Positions 1 to 9,930 are shown, counted from the first letter of the stretch. The stretch: DNA of 64,000 nt from Seohaeicola zhoushanensis (GCF_014656415.1 NZ_BNCJ01000009.1:115031-179030); one strand, 5' to 3'. Notes: generated from the sequence alone by a model not told the origin. Numbers and translations are program-made.

Positions 1-22
1 CGATTTCGACCCGTTCAACTGA
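1..22 (+). CDS. 3' end of an upstream gene (last six codons)
   Basis: The first bases read as an open frame ending Asp-Phe-Asp-Pro-Phe-Asn-stop, with TGA at 20-22. The stop lies 12 bases before the next start codon, so the two genes would be closely spaced and probably co-transcribed. Too little is present to name a product. Confidence 0.4.
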
Positions 23-34
23 GAGGAGATTTAC

Positions 35-1846
35 ATGCCGCCGCTACGCTCCTTGGTCGTCGTCCTTTCCCTCGGCCTTGTCTTCGGCCCCGCCGCAGTC
101 CTGGCGCAGGAGGCGCGGCTGATCCCGGCGCAGTTCTTCGGCAAGCTCTCGATCGATGACGTGCCACGCCTGCGCAAGCGGGCGGCGAGCGGGGACATGG
201 CGGCGCAGCATCTGCTGTGGACGGCCTATCGCGACAAGCCACGTGGTGGCCTGCCGCCCTGGGAGGGCAGCGACGACATCGTCACCCGCGCGGAGGCGGA
301 GCAGGGGCTTCGCCAGGCGGCCGGTCAGGGCGATGCCGAGGCGCAGGCGATCCTGGCGGTCGCCCTGCTGCAGGGCGACTCGGTGGCGCGGGATCCGCGC
401 GGCGCGCAGGCTTGGCTGATGCGGCTGATCGAGGCCACGGCCCCGGCGGAGCGCGGCCAACTCGACCACTTGCTCGCCCGCGCCCTGGTCGAGGCGCCGG
501 ATGCCACCCCCGAGGATGTGGCCCGCGCGATACAGCTTGCCGAGGAGGCGCTGGCGCTGGGGATAACGCAGGCGATCGGGACCAAGGCCCGCGCGCTGTC
601 GCGCAGCGACCCGGCGGCGGCACGCGCGCTGCTCGAGGCGGCGGTGGCCGGCAATCGCCATGCCGCCCTGCCGCTTGCCGGGATGCTGTTGCGCGGCGAG
701 GGCGGTGCGCGGGATGTGAAACGCGCAGAGGCCCTGCTGGCCGGTGACGACAGCCACGAGGCCCGGGCTGAACGTGGCCGCCAGCACCTCTGGGGTGGCG
801 CCTTTGCGCGGCTGCCGCAACGCGCGCTCACTCTGATGAGCGATATCGCTACCTATGACATCGACACCCGGCAGGAGCTGGCCCGCCAGCTGCTGACCTA
901 TCGCGTCACCTTCCCGCGGCCCGAGCCGATCTTCTATGCCCTGCAGGAAGATGCCGATATCGGCCGCCTCGGTGCGGCTCTGGCCCTCGTGCGGCTGCTC
1001 AGGGCCAACCGCGAAGGGTTCCGCGACGAGAAACTCTGGTTCGACGCGGTGCGCCGTTTCCAGGACGTCCATCCGCGCATCGCGGTCTACCAGGCCGAGA
1101 TCGCTGGGCGCTGGGCCAAGCTCGGCTCGACCGAGGCCAACCGCGCGCTCTTCGCGCGCGAGGCCACCGAGCTGCTGGCACGGCTCGAGGCCGCGAATGT
1201 GGCCGAGGCCTATACCCTGCATGGCGACTTCCTGGCCAAGGGCATCGTCTTCCGCCAGGACGACGTGGCCGCGCAGGCAATGCTGCGCAAGGGCGCGGAG
1301 CTGGGCGATACGGAGGCCATGCTTGCGCTGGCCTCGGTACAAGAGGATGGGCGCGGGATCCCGAAGGATCGCGCACAGGCGCTGGACTGGTTGCGCCGGG
1401 CGGCGGCCGCCGGTTCGGTCGAGGCGCGCAAGCGCATCGCCTATCGGTTCCGTTTCGACGGTATCGACAAGAAGATCACCCTGCGCGAGGGGATCGGCGA
1501 AGTGGTGGTCCATTACGGCGACGGCCATGACGGCGCGGCGCTGACCGCCTTCGGTGGCGTTTTCGCCAATTCCCGTCTGAACGATTTCAGCGAGGCGGAG
1601 GTCGCTGCCGCGATCCTCGACGGGATGAGCATGTCGCCGGGGGCGGTTGAGGAGGACAAGCTGGTCGCGATGGTGAAACAGGTGCCGCAACGCTACTGGG
1701 TTCTGATCGAGACGCTGCTGAACGCGGAGGGCCTGTTGTCGGAACCGGCGCAGGGCTACATGGAGCCACAGGCGCGCGACGCGTTGCGCAGCTGGGTCGA
1801 CCGGGTCGGGCCTCCCGCCAATGCTCCCGTGCGCGGGACGCCGTAG
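35..1846 (+). CDS. secreted Sel1-like repeat protein
   Basis: A 603-residue protein with an N-terminal signal peptide (hydrophobic stretch about residues 6-22, ending Val-Leu-Ala-Gln). The body is helical and built from Sel1/TPR-type repeats; clear ones lie near residues 105-135, 210-235 and 425-465, with the usual Ala-rich helices and a short Gly-Asp turn. Such repeat proteins act as periplasmic scaffolds. AlgK of alginate export is one known example, and the upstream gene ending just before could belong to a polysaccharide operon, but neither point can be shown here. The ATG at 35 is preceded by GAGAGGAG, a good ribosome binding site. The C-terminal 120 residues contain no repeat that I recognise. 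Confidence 0.75.
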   Translation: MPPLRSLVVVLSLGLVFGPAAVLAQEARLIPAQFFGKLSIDDVPRLRKRAASGDMAAQHLLWTAYRDKPRGGLPPWEGSDDIVTRAEAEQGLRQAAGQGDAEAQAILAVALLQGDSVARDPRGAQAWLMRLIEATAPAERGQLDHLLARALVEAPDATPEDVARAIQLAEEALALGITQAIGTKARALSRSDPAAARALLEAAVAGNRHAALPLAGMLLRGEGGARDVKRAEALLAGDDSHEARAERGRQHLWGGAFARLPQRALTLMSDIATYDIDTRQELARQLLTYRVTFPRPEPIFYALQEDADIGRLGAALALVRLLRANREGFRDEKLWFDAVRRFQDVHPRIAVYQAEIAGRWAKLGSTEANRALFAREATELLARLEAANVAEAYTLHGDFLAKGIVFRQDDVAAQAMLRKGAELGDTEAMLALASVQEDGRGIPKDRAQALDWLRRAAAAGSVEARKRIAYRFRFDGIDKKITLREGIGEVVVHYGDGHDGAALTAFGGVFANSRLNDFSEAEVAAAILDGMSMSPGAVEEDKLVAMVKQVPQRYWVLIETLLNAEGLLSEPAQGYMEPQARDALRSWVDRVGPPANAPVRGTP

Positions 1847-1870
1847 GGCGGGGTTCACCCCGCCGCTGCC

Positions 1871-4800
1871 TCAGGCGACCAGAGCCTCGGCCTTCTTGAG
1901 GTCGACCGAGACAAGCTGGCTGACGCCCTGTTCCATCATGGTGACGCCGAAGAGCCGGTCCATCCGGCTCATCGTCACCGCGTGGTGGGTGATTATGAGG
2001 AAGCGGGTGTCGGTCTGGCGGCACATCTCGTCGAGCAGGTCGCAGAAGCGGGTCACGTTGGCGTCGTCGAGCGGCGCGTCGACCTCGTCGAGCACGCAGA
2101 TCGGTGCGGGGTTGGCGAGGAAGACGGCGAAGATCAGCGCCATCGCGGTCAGCGTCTGCTCGCCCCCCGAAAGCAGCGAGAGCGTCGAAAGCTTCTTGCC
2201 CGGCGGCTGGCACATGATCTCGAGCCCGGCTTCGAGCGGGTCGTCGCTTTCGACCATCACCAGGTTGGCCTCCCCGCCGCCGAAGAGGTGGCGGAACAGC
2301 ATCGAGAAGTTGCCGTTGACCTGTTCGAAGGCTGTCAGCAGACGTTCGCGTCCTTCGCGGTTGAGGCTGGCGATGCCGGAGCGCAGGGTGCGGATCGCCT
2401 CTTCGAGGTCGGCCTTCTCGTGCGTGAGGTTATCGTATTCCGCCTGGACTTCCTTGGCATCCTCCTCGGCGCGCAGGTTGACCGCGCCAAGCGCGTCGCG
2501 CTGGCGCTTGTGGCGGTTCACCTCGGCTTCGAGCGTCTCGGCGTCGGGGATCTGGGTCGGATCGGCGCCCAGCTGGGTCAACAGCTGCGACGGGGTCAGC
2601 TGGTGTTCCTCGGCGATGCGCTCGGCGGCGTGGGAGACGCTGTCGCGGGCGGCCTCGGCGCGGGCGGTGGCGGCGGCGCGGGTCTCGCGCGCCTCGGAGG
2701 CGGCGCGTTCGGCGTCGCGCTCGGCCTGGCCGGCGTCGCGCAGGGCGCCTTCGGCGGTGGAGAGCGCGTCGCTGGCCTTGGCCTTGCGGATCTCGGCCTC
2801 GGTGATGTGTTCGGCCAGTTCCTCGCGCTGGATCGCGATTTCCTCGGGCGCGGCGCGGGCGATCTCGAGCTCGTCCTCGGTCTCCTGCTTGCGGGCTTCG
2901 AGTTCGGCGATGCGCTTGCCGGCGGTTTCGAGGCGGTGACGCCAGCCGCTGAGTTCCTTGGTCACTTCCTGGCTGCGCCGGGTGCGCGCCTCGCCCTCGC
3001 GGCGGATCTCGTCATGGGCCGAGCGGCGCGTCAGCATGGTGATGCGCGCGGCCTCGACGGTCTGGCGGATGTCGTCGATGCGGGCGCGGGCGCTGGCGAG
3101 GTCGCCGAGATCGGTCAGCGCGGCCTGGGCCTCGTTCACCTGGCTGCGGGCGGCGAGCGCGTCTTCCTGGTGCCGGCTGACGGCGAGGCCGAGGTTCTCG
3201 AGCCGGCCCTGGGCGAGGTTGCGCTCAGCCTCGGCGCGGCTGAGGGCGCGGGCGGCCTCGGCCACGGCCTGGTCGGCGTGGCGGCGGGCGTCGCGGGCGC
3301 GCTTGTCGGCCTCGGTCAGCTCGGCCAGGCGGCGGGTCAGGCTTTCGTGCGCGGCCTTGGCGCCTTCGACGCGGGCGTTGACCGCGGCGTTTTCCTGCTT
3401 GAGCGCTTCCAGCCGGTTCAGCTGTTGCAGGCGCAGGGCAGCGGCGCTGGGCGCATCCTCGGCGTTCGAGCGGAACCCGTCCCAGCGCCAGAGGTCGCCC
3501 TCGGTCGAGACCAGGCGCTGGCCGGGGAGCAGGGCGGCCTGCAGATCGGCGCCCTTGTCCTCGTCGACAAGGCCGATCTGGGCGATGCGGCGGACCAGCG
3601 CGAAGGGGCCCTTGACGTAAAGCGAGAGCGGGATCGCACCCTGCGGCAACGGCTGGATGGTCCTGTAGTCGTCGAGCGTGGCCCAGCCCGAGGCGCCGTC
3701 TTCCTCGGCCAGCGGCGCGCGCAGGTCATCGGCCAGCGCCGCGCCAAGCGCTTTCTCGTAACCGGGCGTCACCTTCATCAGGTCGAGCACCTGGCCGCCC
3801 TCGGCGGTGTCCCGGTCGAGCAGTTTCATCAGCGCGGCCAGTTCGGCGCGCAGCGCGCCGGCCTCGCCCTCGGCCTCGGACCGCTGGGCGCGGGCCTCGA
3901 CCTCGCGCGCCTGGGTCTCGGCGCGGGCGGCATCGGCGGCGGCGAGGTTCTCCTCGGCCTCGACAGCGGCTTCCATCGCCTCGGATTCGGTCTCGCGGGC
4001 GGCTTCGAAAGCCTCGGAGGCACGGGTCAGGGCCGAGCGCGATTCCTCGACGGCGGCGCGGGCCTTGGCGGCCTCGCCCTCGGCGCGGGCCAGCATCTTG
4101 TGGCTGTCGTCGAGCAGGCGTTGCGCCGACTGGTGGCGGGCGGCGAGGCGGGCGACGTCCTCGGTCTCTTCCGAGAGCGTGGCCTCGCGGTCGCGCAGCA
4201 CGTCGGCGGCCTCGGCCGAGGCGTCGGCCGCTTCGGCCAGGCGGTCGTCATGGCCTTCGCCTGCCTTGGCCAGCTCGCGGGCCTCCCATTCGAGCCGTTG
4301 CAGCGTGTCGCCGGCGTCCTTGTTCAGCCCGTTCTCGCGGTCGATGTCGCGGGCGAGCTGGGCGGCGCGGGCGCTCAGGGTCTCGATCGTCTGGCGGGCG
4401 CGGTTCTCCTGGTCGGCGAGCGTATCGCGTTCGACCAGCATCCGCTGGAGCACGGCGGCGGCGATGGCCTCTTCCTCGCGCAGGCCAGGCAGGGCGGTTT
4501 CTGCGGCGGTGCGCGCCTTGATCGATTGCTGGGCATGGGCCTCGGCGCGGGCGGCGGCGGTCGTGTGCTCGCGCAGCGCGGTTTCAGCGGCCGATCGCGC
4601 CTCGTCGGCCTCGCGCCAGCGGCGGTAGAGCAGCAGGCCTTCGGCCAGGCGCAGCGCCTCGCCGATTTCGCGGTAGCGGGCGGCCTGCCGGGCCTGGCGG
4701 GCGAGCTGGCCGAGCTGCTGGGCCAGCTGCTCGATCACGTCGTCGACGCGGGCGAGATTGGTCTCGGCGCCGTTCAGCTTCAGCTCCGCCTCGTGGCGGC

Positions 4801-5326
4801 GCTGGTAGAGGCCCGAGATGCCGGCGGCCTCTTCGAGGATGCGGCGGCGGGCCTGGGGCCGGGCGTTGATCAGCTCGGAGATCTGGCCCTGGCGCACCAG
4901 CGCCGGGGAATGCGCGCCGGTGGAGGCATCGGCGAAGAGCATCTGCACGTCGCGGGCGCGCACGTCCTTTGCGTTGGCCTTGTAGGCCGAGCCGACGTCG
5001 CGGGTGATGCGGCGGACGATTTCAAGCTGGTCGGACTCGTTGAAGCCCGAGGGCGCCAGCCGTTCGCTGTTGTCGATGATGAGGCTGACTTCGGCGAAGT
5101 TGCGGGCCGCGCGGGTGGCGGCCCCGGCGAAGATCACGTCTTCCATGCCGCCGCCGCGCATGGCCGTGGGGCGGTTTTCGCCCATCACCCAGCGCAGCGC
5201 CTCGAGCAGGTTGGACTTGCCGCAGCCGTTGGGACCGACCACGCCTGTAAGGCCCTCGGCGATCACCAGTTCGGTGGGATCGACGAAGCTCTTGAAGCCG
5301 CTCAGTCTTAGTCTGTCGAAGCGCAA
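1871..5326 (-). CDS. smc: chromosome segregation ATPase SMC
   Basis: The 1151-residue length is normal for bacterial SMC. The N-terminal head has the Walker A motif GPNGCGKSN at residues 31-39. Two long coiled-coil arms rich in Glu, Ala and Arg flank a hinge near residues 510-630. The C-terminal head has the ABC signature LSGGEQTLTA near residue 1050 and Walker B ending in VLDEVDAPLDD near 1075. SMC dimers with ScpA and ScpB compact and resolve the chromosome. No scpAB lies in the window. The start codon is TTG, chosen because the protein then begins MRFDRLRLSGFKSFVDP as family members do; no upstream ATG fits. The long open frames on the opposite strand are shadows of its biased codon use. 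Confidence 0.97.
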   Translation of the reverse strand: MRFDRLRLSGFKSFVDPTELVIAEGLTGVVGPNGCGKSNLLEALRWVMGENRPTAMRGGGMEDVIFAGAATRAARNFAEVSLIIDNSERLAPSGFNESDQLEIVRRITRDVGSAYKANAKDVRARDVQMLFADASTGAHSPALVRQGQISELINARPQARRRILEEAAGISGLYQRRHEAELKLNGAETNLARVDDVIEQLAQQLGQLARQARQAARYREIGEALRLAEGLLLYRRWREADEARSAAETALREHTTAAARAEAHAQQSIKARTAAETALPGLREEEAIAAAVLQRMLVERDTLADQENRARQTIETLSARAAQLARDIDRENGLNKDAGDTLQRLEWEARELAKAGEGHDDRLAEAADASAEAADVLRDREATLSEETEDVARLAARHQSAQRLLDDSHKMLARAEGEAAKARAAVEESRSALTRASEAFEAARETESEAMEAAVEAEENLAAADAARAETQAREVEARAQRSEAEGEAGALRAELAALMKLLDRDTAEGGQVLDLMKVTPGYEKALGAALADDLRAPLAEEDGASGWATLDDYRTIQPLPQGAIPLSLYVKGPFALVRRIAQIGLVDEDKGADLQAALLPGQRLVSTEGDLWRWDGFRSNAEDAPSAAALRLQQLNRLEALKQENAAVNARVEGAKAAHESLTRRLAELTEADKRARDARRHADQAVAEAARALSRAEAERNLAQGRLENLGLAVSRHQEDALAARSQVNEAQAALTDLGDLASARARIDDIRQTVEAARITMLTRRSAHDEIRREGEARTRRSQEVTKELSGWRHRLETAGKRIAELEARKQETEDELEIARAAPEEIAIQREELAEHITEAEIRKAKASDALSTAEGALRDAGQAERDAERAASEARETRAAATARAEAARDSVSHAAERIAEEHQLTPSQLLTQLGADPTQIPDAETLEAEVNRHKRQRDALGAVNLRAEEDAKEVQAEYDNLTHEKADLEEAIRTLRSGIASLNREGRERLLTAFEQVNGNFSMLFRHLFGGGEANLVMVESDDPLEAGLEIMCQPPGKKLSTLSLLSGGEQTLTAMALIFAVFLANPAPICVLDEVDAPLDDANVTRFCDLLDEMCRQTDTRFLIITHHAVTMSRMDRLFGVTMMEQGVSQLVSVDLKKAEALVA

Positions 5327-5442
5327 GGACCGGTCCGGTTGATTCCCTCAGAGAGGGAAACCTTGGGCTTTGGGGGGCTTTGCGTCAACGGTCTTGCTGC
5401 TGCATGTCGGCGGATCGGCGGAAATATCCACAAGATATTGGT

Positions 5443-5844
5443 TCAAACCGGGTCGCAGTCGAAATCCTGCCAGGTGACGCCCAAGCGATAGCTGGACCAG
5501 TGGCCGACGTCGGTACAGCTGTAGCTGACCGGAGCCACTGGCGCGCTCCAGCGCGTGGGGCGGTCCTTGCAGGAAAGCTTGCCGAGGGCCAGCGCCTGGT
5601 CGCCGCTGACCTCGGTAACGGTGCAGCCGCTGACCTGTTCCATGGCAAAGGCGGCGCGGGCGCGGATCGGGCCGAAGCGCGGTGCATACTGCGCGTTGAC
5701 GCGCAAGGCCTCGGCCAGGTCGCCCCGGACGCGGATGTCGAAGACCGAACCGGCGACGCTGACGCGGGTGGCCTCCAGCCCGCTGAAATGCGGGCTGGGC
5801 GTGTTGCAGGCGGCGAGAAGGAGCAGGGCAAGAAACGGACGCAT
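5443..5844 (-). CDS. small putative lipoprotein
   Basis: A 133-residue protein starting with a short signal peptide and a lipobox LLAAC, so Cys13 would be lipidated and the protein anchored in an envelope membrane. The mature part has four more cysteines (Cys89, Cys102, Cys119 and Cys130), which could form disulphides. I do not recognise the family. It lies downstream of and in the opposite direction to a FadR-type regulator, with about 100 bases between the starts, and is followed by smc on the same strand about 115 bases on. Confidence 0.7.
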   Translation of the reverse strand: MRPFLALLLLAACNTPSPHFSGLEATRVSVAGSVFDIRVRGDLAEALRVNAQYAPRFGPIRARAAFAMEQVSGCTVTEVSGDQALALGKLSCKDRPTRWSAPVAPVSYSCTDVGHWSSYRLGVTWQDFDCDPV

Positions 5845-5948
5845 GGTCCGATCATGCGCGATTCAGGGTTAACAAGCGGTTACGTCATGCGGGCATGGAC
5901 GCATGGGGCGGCTTGGCCCTATAAGGCCGGAACACGAGAGTTGTGGTC

Positions 5949-6719
5949 ATGCCCTTTCAGAAAGTCCAGCCAGAGAAGATTTCCACCTCGGTCGTGCGCC
6001 AGATCGAACTGCTTATCCTGCGCGGGATCCTGCGGCCGGGCGAGCGCTTGCCTTCTGAGCGGGAGCTCTCCGAGCGGCTTGGCGTCTCACGCCCCTCACT
6101 TCGCGAGGCGGTGGCCGAACTGCAGGAAGAGGGGCTGCTGACCTCGCGCGCGGGCTCGGGGATCTATGTTGCCGAGGTGCTGGGATCGGCCTTTTCGCCG
6201 GCGCTGCAGCGGCTCTTCGCCACCCATGACGAGGCAGTCTTCGACTATATCGATTTCCGCCGTGATATCGAGGCGATGGCGGTGGAAAGGGCGGCGCGGC
6301 TGGCCTCGGACGGCGACCTGCTGGTGGTCCAGACGATCTTCGACAAGATGGAAGCCAGCCACCAGAAGCGGAACCCGGAGGAGGAGGCGCGGCTCGACGC
6401 GCAGTTCCACAGCGCGATCATCGAAGCGAGCCACAACGTGGTGATGCTGCACATGATGCGGTCGATGTACGACCTGCTGCGGGCAGGGGTGTTCTACAAC
6501 CGCCAGGTGATGTTCAAGCAGCGGACCAGCCGCGCGGCGCTGCTGGACCAGCACCGGGCCATCAACGACGCCCTGCAGGCGCGCAACCCCGAGGCCGCAA
6601 TCGCTGCGGTGCGGGCGCATCTGACCTACGTGGAGCAGTCACTGACTGACTACCGGCGCGCCGAGCGCAATGAGATCATCGCCCAGCAACGCCTTGAGCA
6701 CGAGCGCAGCCTGCGCTGA
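5949..6719 (+). CDS. FadR/GntR-family transcriptional regulator
   Basis: A 256-residue GntR regulator of the FadR subgroup. The N-terminal winged helix-turn-helix has the typical run LPSERELSERLGVSRPSLRE near residues 36-55. The C-terminal all-helical FCD domain has the metal or ligand pocket residues (Asp and His in DAQFHSAIIEASHN near 142-155, and later His residues near the C-terminus). Regulators of this type respond to organic acids such as pyruvate, lactate or acyl-CoA; some relatives are annotated PdhR, but no target gene is adjacent. A GTG six bases upstream is in frame, but the ATG has the better-spaced GAGAG sequence. Confidence 0.85.
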   Translation: MPFQKVQPEKISTSVVRQIELLILRGILRPGERLPSERELSERLGVSRPSLREAVAELQEEGLLTSRAGSGIYVAEVLGSAFSPALQRLFATHDEAVFDYIDFRRDIEAMAVERAARLASDGDLLVVQTIFDKMEASHQKRNPEEEARLDAQFHSAIIEASHNVVMLHMMRSMYDLLRAGVFYNRQVMFKQRTSRAALLDQHRAINDALQARNPEAAIAAVRAHLTYVEQSLTDYRRAERNEIIAQQRLEHERSLR

Positions 6720-6740
6720 ACACTGCCCCCTGAAACGACA

Positions 6741-6763
6741 AAACCCGGCGCGGGGCCGGGTTT
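6741..6763. terminator. hairpin between convergent FadR-type gene and ATP synthase operon
   Basis: AAACCCGGC pairs with GCCGGGTTT around a five-base loop. It lies 22 bases after the regulator stop and 27 bases after the end of the minus-strand ATP synthase operon. With A and T tracts on its two sides it could end transcription from both directions. Confidence 0.8.
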
Positions 6764-6789
6764 CATCCTGTTCGTCACTTGTGACGGCG

Positions 6790-7350
6790 TCAGTGCAGCT
6801 TGGCTTCGACCTGGGCGATTGCCTCGTCGACCAGCTTGGAGCTTGCCGTCGCGGTCAGTTGCTTGGCCATCACGTCCTTGGCTGCGGCCACGGCGATGGT
6901 GATCGCGCGGTCGCGGACGTCCTTGATGGCGGCCGACTGGGCCGAGGCGATCTGGTCCTGAGCGGCCGCAAGGCGGCGGGCGATCGACTTCTCGAGATCG
7001 GCCTTTGCCTGTTCGGCGGCTTGCGCGGCCTCCTCACGGGCGGTGGCGACGATCCGGTCGGCCTGGACTTGGACTTCCTGCTGCTTGCGCTCGAACGAGG
7101 CGAGCACGGTCTGTGCCTCCTCGCGCAGGGCGCGGGCTTCGTTCAGCTCTTCGCGGATGCCTTCCGCGCGCTTGTCCAGCAGCTTGCCGATGGTGCCTGG
7201 AACCTTGAAGTAGACCAGGATGCCAAGGAAGATGATGAAAGCGATCGAAACAACGAAGTTGGTGTTGTGCAGCGAGAAGAACGGACCCGAAGCGGCCAGC
7301 GCCGGCGAGGCGGTGGTCAGGGCGAGGGTGGCGGCGATGATATGGCGCAT
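6790..7350 (-). CDS. atpF: ATP synthase F0 subunit b
   Basis: A 186-residue subunit b, part of the peripheral stalk that holds F1 still against the rotating c-ring. It has one N-terminal membrane segment (near residues 30-50, FVVSIAFIIFLGILVYF) followed by a long amphipathic helix rich in Ala, Glu and Lys. A cleavable-looking leader precedes the membrane segment. The ATG at 7350 has AAGGGG eight bases upstream; a GTG three codons earlier overlaps the stop of the b' gene and is less likely. It is the last gene of the I-a-c-b'-b operon; the F1 genes are elsewhere, as is usual in alphaproteobacteria. Confidence 0.95.
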   Translation of the reverse strand: MRHIIAATLALTTASPALAASGPFFSLHNTNFVVSIAFIIFLGILVYFKVPGTIGKLLDKRAEGIREELNEARALREEAQTVLASFERKQQEVQVQADRIVATAREEAAQAAEQAKADLEKSIARRLAAAQDQIASAQSAAIKDVRDRAITIAVAAAKDVMAKQLTATASSKLVDEAIAQVEAKLH

Positions 7351-7355
7351 CTCTC

Positions 7356-7892
7356 TCACCCCTTGATCCGGGTATCGACCGCGGCGTTGACCGCCTTGGC
7401 GTCGTCCTTGCCACCCAGTGCGGCGACGAGGGCGGCGGCGGTGTCGCGCGCCACTTCCTCGACCGCGGCAGCTGCGCCGGCACGGATTTCGGCGACTGCC
7501 TTCTCCGATTCAGCGGTCTTCGCGGCGATTTCCGCGTCGGCCTTGGCGATGGCCTGGGCGAGTTCGCCCTGGATCTCGGCCTTGGTCGCGGCGGCGATGC
7601 GGTTTGCTTCGGTGCGCGCATCCGCTAGAGCCTTGTTGTAGGCCTCTTCGGCGGCGAGCGCCTTGGCCTTCAGCTCTTCCGCGGCTGCGATGTCGTTCGT
7701 GATCGTGCCGGCACGTTCGGCCAGGATGCCGCCGATACGCGGCAGCGCCACGCGCGACAGCACGAAATAGATAACAACGAGAGTCACCGCGAGCCAGAAG
7801 ATCTGGTTCGGGAAATGCTCGATGTTCAGCTGCGGCATACCAGGCGCCGAAGTGGCGGCGGCGTGGCCCGCGTCATGCGTCGGTGTTGCCAT
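7356..7892 (-). CDS. atpF2: ATP synthase F0 subunit b'
   Basis: A 178-residue b' paralogue, found in photosynthetic lineages and many alphaproteobacteria, which pairs with b as a heterodimer in the peripheral stalk. It has an N-terminal membrane segment ([20 protein letters not shown], near residues 27-46) and a long alanine-rich helical tail. It ends just before the b gene, so the two are likely translationally coupled. Confidence 0.95.
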   Translation of the reverse strand: MATPTHDAGHAAATSAPGMPQLNIEHFPNQIFWLAVTLVVIYFVLSRVALPRIGGILAERAGTITNDIAAAEELKAKALAAEEAYNKALADARTEANRIAAATKAEIQGELAQAIAKADAEIAAKTAESEKAVAEIRAGAAAAVEEVARDTAAALVAALGGKDDAKAVNAAVDTRIKG

Positions 7893-7972
7893 GTCAGTAC
7901 TCCCAGGGAACTGCCGTTACGACGGACGGGCGCGGCTGCGCTCCGTCCGCCGGTAAGGAAGAGCCCGTTGGA

Positions 7973-8212
7973 TCAGACGGCGAACATCAGCAGCAGGGCG
8001 ACCAGGAATGCGAAGATGCCCAGGGCTTCGGCGAATGCGATGCCGATGAACAGGGTCGCGGTCTGGCCGGCGGCTGCCGACGGGTTGCGCAGGGCGCCTG
8101 CCAGGAAGTTGCCGGCGACGTGGCCCACACCGATGGCGGCTGCGCCCGAACCGATGGCTGCGAGGCCGGCGCCGATGAATTTGCCCAGAGCTGCTGCTGC
8201 AACGAGTTCCAT
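7973..8212 (-). CDS. atpE: ATP synthase F0 subunit c
   Basis: A 79-residue proteolipid of the c-ring, with two membrane helices. The first carries the glycine-rich packing motif [17 protein letters not shown]. The second carries the proton-binding Glu in [11 protein letters not shown]. The open frame extends further upstream but the family start is [12 protein letters not shown], at the ATG at 8212, with GGAGA just upstream on the coding strand. There is no motif of a sodium-binding c subunit that I can see, so proton coupling is assumed. Confidence 0.97.
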   Translation of the reverse strand: MELVAAAALGKFIGAGLAAIGSGAAAIGVGHVAGNFLAGALRNPSAAAGQTATLFIGIAFAEALGIFAFLVALLLMFAV

Positions 8213-8261
8213 GTGATCTCTCCTTACGATGGAATGAGGGGTGTTGGTTGGAAGACGGGCG

Positions 8262-9020
8262 TCAGTGACCCGGATGCAGGGCATCCTTGAGGTAGACGCA
8301 GGTCAGGATGGTGAAGACATAGGCCTGGATGAAGGCCACGAGCAGTTCCAGGCCGTAGATCGCGGTGACGCCAAGGATGGCGATGGGTGCGATGGCGGCG
8401 ACCTGGGCGAAGCCGGCGAAAACCTTCAGCACCGCGTGCCCGGCCATCATGTTGCCGGCAAGACGGATGGAATGGCTCACCGGCCGCACGAAGTAGGAAA
8501 TCAGTTCGATGATCGCGAGGATCGGACGCAGCGCCAGCGGCGCGCTCGACACCCAGAACAGGCCCAGGAAGTGGGTGCCGTTCTTCACGAAGCCGAGGAT
8601 CGTCACGCAGATGAACACGCCAAAGCCGAGAATGGCGGTGACGGCGATATGCGAGGTGGTGGTGAAGGAACCGGGGATCAGGCCGAGGAAGTTGGCGCAG
8701 ACGATGAACATGAACAGGGTCATGATATACGGGAAATACTTGATCCCGTCCTTGCCGGTCACGTCTTCGACCATCTTGTAGACGAAGCCGTAGGCCATTT
8801 CCGCGATCGACTGGCCGCGGCCGGGAACGATGGCGCGCTTGGAGGTGGACAGCACCAGCAGCGCGATCACCGCCACGATGGCGAGACCCATCCACAGCGT
8901 CGCATTGGTCGGCGTGTACCAGGCCACCGGGCCCTCGCCGAACAGCGGTTTCACGATGAACTGGTCCATCGGGTGGAAGACCAGAGTGCTTCCTTCGGCT
9001 GCGTGCTCTTCTGTCGCCAT
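8262..9020 (-). CDS. atpB: ATP synthase F0 subunit a
   Basis: A 252-residue polytopic membrane protein forming the proton half-channels beside the c-ring. The essential Arg lies in the conserved helix [15 protein letters not shown] (near residues 176-190), followed by the segment [18 protein letters not shown] that belongs to the last helices. It lies four bases downstream of atpI and about 50 bases upstream of atpE. Confidence 0.96.
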   Translation of the reverse strand: MATEEHAAEGSTLVFHPMDQFIVKPLFGEGPVAWYTPTNATLWMGLAIVAVIALLVLSTSKRAIVPGRGQSIAEMAYGFVYKMVEDVTGKDGIKYFPYIMTLFMFIVCANFLGLIPGSFTTTSHIAVTAILGFGVFICVTILGFVKNGTHFLGLFWVSSAPLALRPILAIIELISYFVRPVSHSIRLAGNMMAGHAVLKVFAGFAQVAAIAPIAILGVTAIYGLELLVAFIQAYVFTILTCVYLKDALHPGH

Positions 9021-9024
9021 CGCG

Positions 9025-9357
9025 TCAGTTTCCCTTGTCGTCCTCTGCGGCCTCTGCGGCCTGCGTGGTCTTCCGGATCTCCTCGGCGCTTCTGAGCATC
9101 GTCTTGATGCCCGCCGCGAGACCCAACAATGTGAACAGCACGAGAAGGAACGGCAGCGTCCCGAACAGGCGGTCGAGCCCGTATCCCATGCCGAAGCCGA
9201 TCCCTAGACCGGCCACGAGTTCGATCACCATCCGCCAGGCAAGCTGTGCCTGGGAGTAGTGCTCGTCCTTATGGGGCTTCGGCGTGTCGGCCTTCTTGGC
9301 CGCCGCGATCCGCGCCTCGAGCTGCGCCAGGCGCTGCTTTTGGTCGTCCTCGCTCAC
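9025..9357 (-). CDS. atpI: ATP synthase protein I (AtpI)
   Basis: A protein of about 110 residues with an acidic/basic N-terminus ([16 protein letters not shown]) and two membrane helices carrying the glycine-rich [13 protein letters not shown] signature. AtpI helps assemble the c-ring and opens most F0 operons. The open frame extends to a TTG at 9414 and an ATG at 9384, but only the GTG at 9357 has a good ribosome binding site (AGGGG, eight bases upstream) and gives the N-terminus expected of relatives. Confidence 0.85.
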   Translation of the reverse strand: MSEDDQKQRLAQLEARIAAAKKADTPKPHKDEHYSQAQLAWRMVIELVAGLGIGFGMGYGLDRLFGTLPFLLVLFTLLGLAAGIKTMLRSAEEIRKTTQAAEAAEDDKGN

Positions 9358-9564
9358 ACCGTGAACCCCTGCAACAGTTGGCATGGTGCTAGAATGGGCG
9401 GGGTTCAGAGTCAATTGCCGGAATGACGCGGGGAAACTCGGATCATGCTGTTGTTATTGAATGATATTTTCGTATCATCGGTCTCGGCGTCGCAGGCTTT
9501 TGGCGCCAGTTTCCCGAAAATTGGCCAAATTGGCATATTCAACCTTCCGGTTGACGATTTCCCC

Positions 9565-9921
9565 ATGCTGCGGCAAGTCATTGCCATGTCACATGCGCTC
9601 GACACCGTCTTTGCCGCGCTTGCCGACCCGACCCGTCGGGCGATCCTGTCGATGCTGCTCGAGGATGACATGGCGGTGACCGATGTGGCCGAGCCTTTCG
9701 AGATGTCGCTGGCAGCTATCTCCAAGCACCTCGTCGTGCTGGCCCGCGCGGGGCTTATCAGCCAGGAACAGCGCGGCCGGGTGAAGTGGTGCAAGCTGGA
9801 GCCGGATGCGTTGCGCGCGGCGAGCGTCTGGATGCAGGGCTTCGGGCAGTTCGAGCCGGTGAACCTCGACGCCTTCGAGCGGTTCCTCGCGACAGAGCTT
9901 GAAAGCCCGCCGGACGGCTGA
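9565..9921 (+). CDS. ArsR-family transcriptional regulator
   Basis: A small winged-helix regulator of about 118 residues. The fold is shown by ALADPTRRAILSMLL (helices 1-2), the recognition helix region MSLAAISKHLVVLARAGLI and the wing ISQEQRGRVKWCKLEP. The metal-binding CVC motif of true ArsR is absent, so it belongs to the SDPR-type non-metal branch, whose usual partner is a SRPBCC/AHSA1 protein or a transporter; no partner is next to it. The frame extends upstream to 9445 but that part shows no homology; the start could be 9565 or the ATG at 9586. Confidence 0.85.
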   Translation: MLRQVIAMSHALDTVFAALADPTRRAILSMLLEDDMAVTDVAEPFEMSLAAISKHLVVLARAGLISQEQRGRVKWCKLEPDALRAASVWMQGFGQFEPVNLDAFERFLATELESPPDG

Positions 9922-9930
9922 GCGGAGAGC

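Noticed and set aside
1982..5311. Plus-strand open frame of 1109 codons opposite smc
   Set aside because: Its content is the low-complexity mirror of coiled-coil codons in high-GC DNA; smc has full motifs on the other strand.
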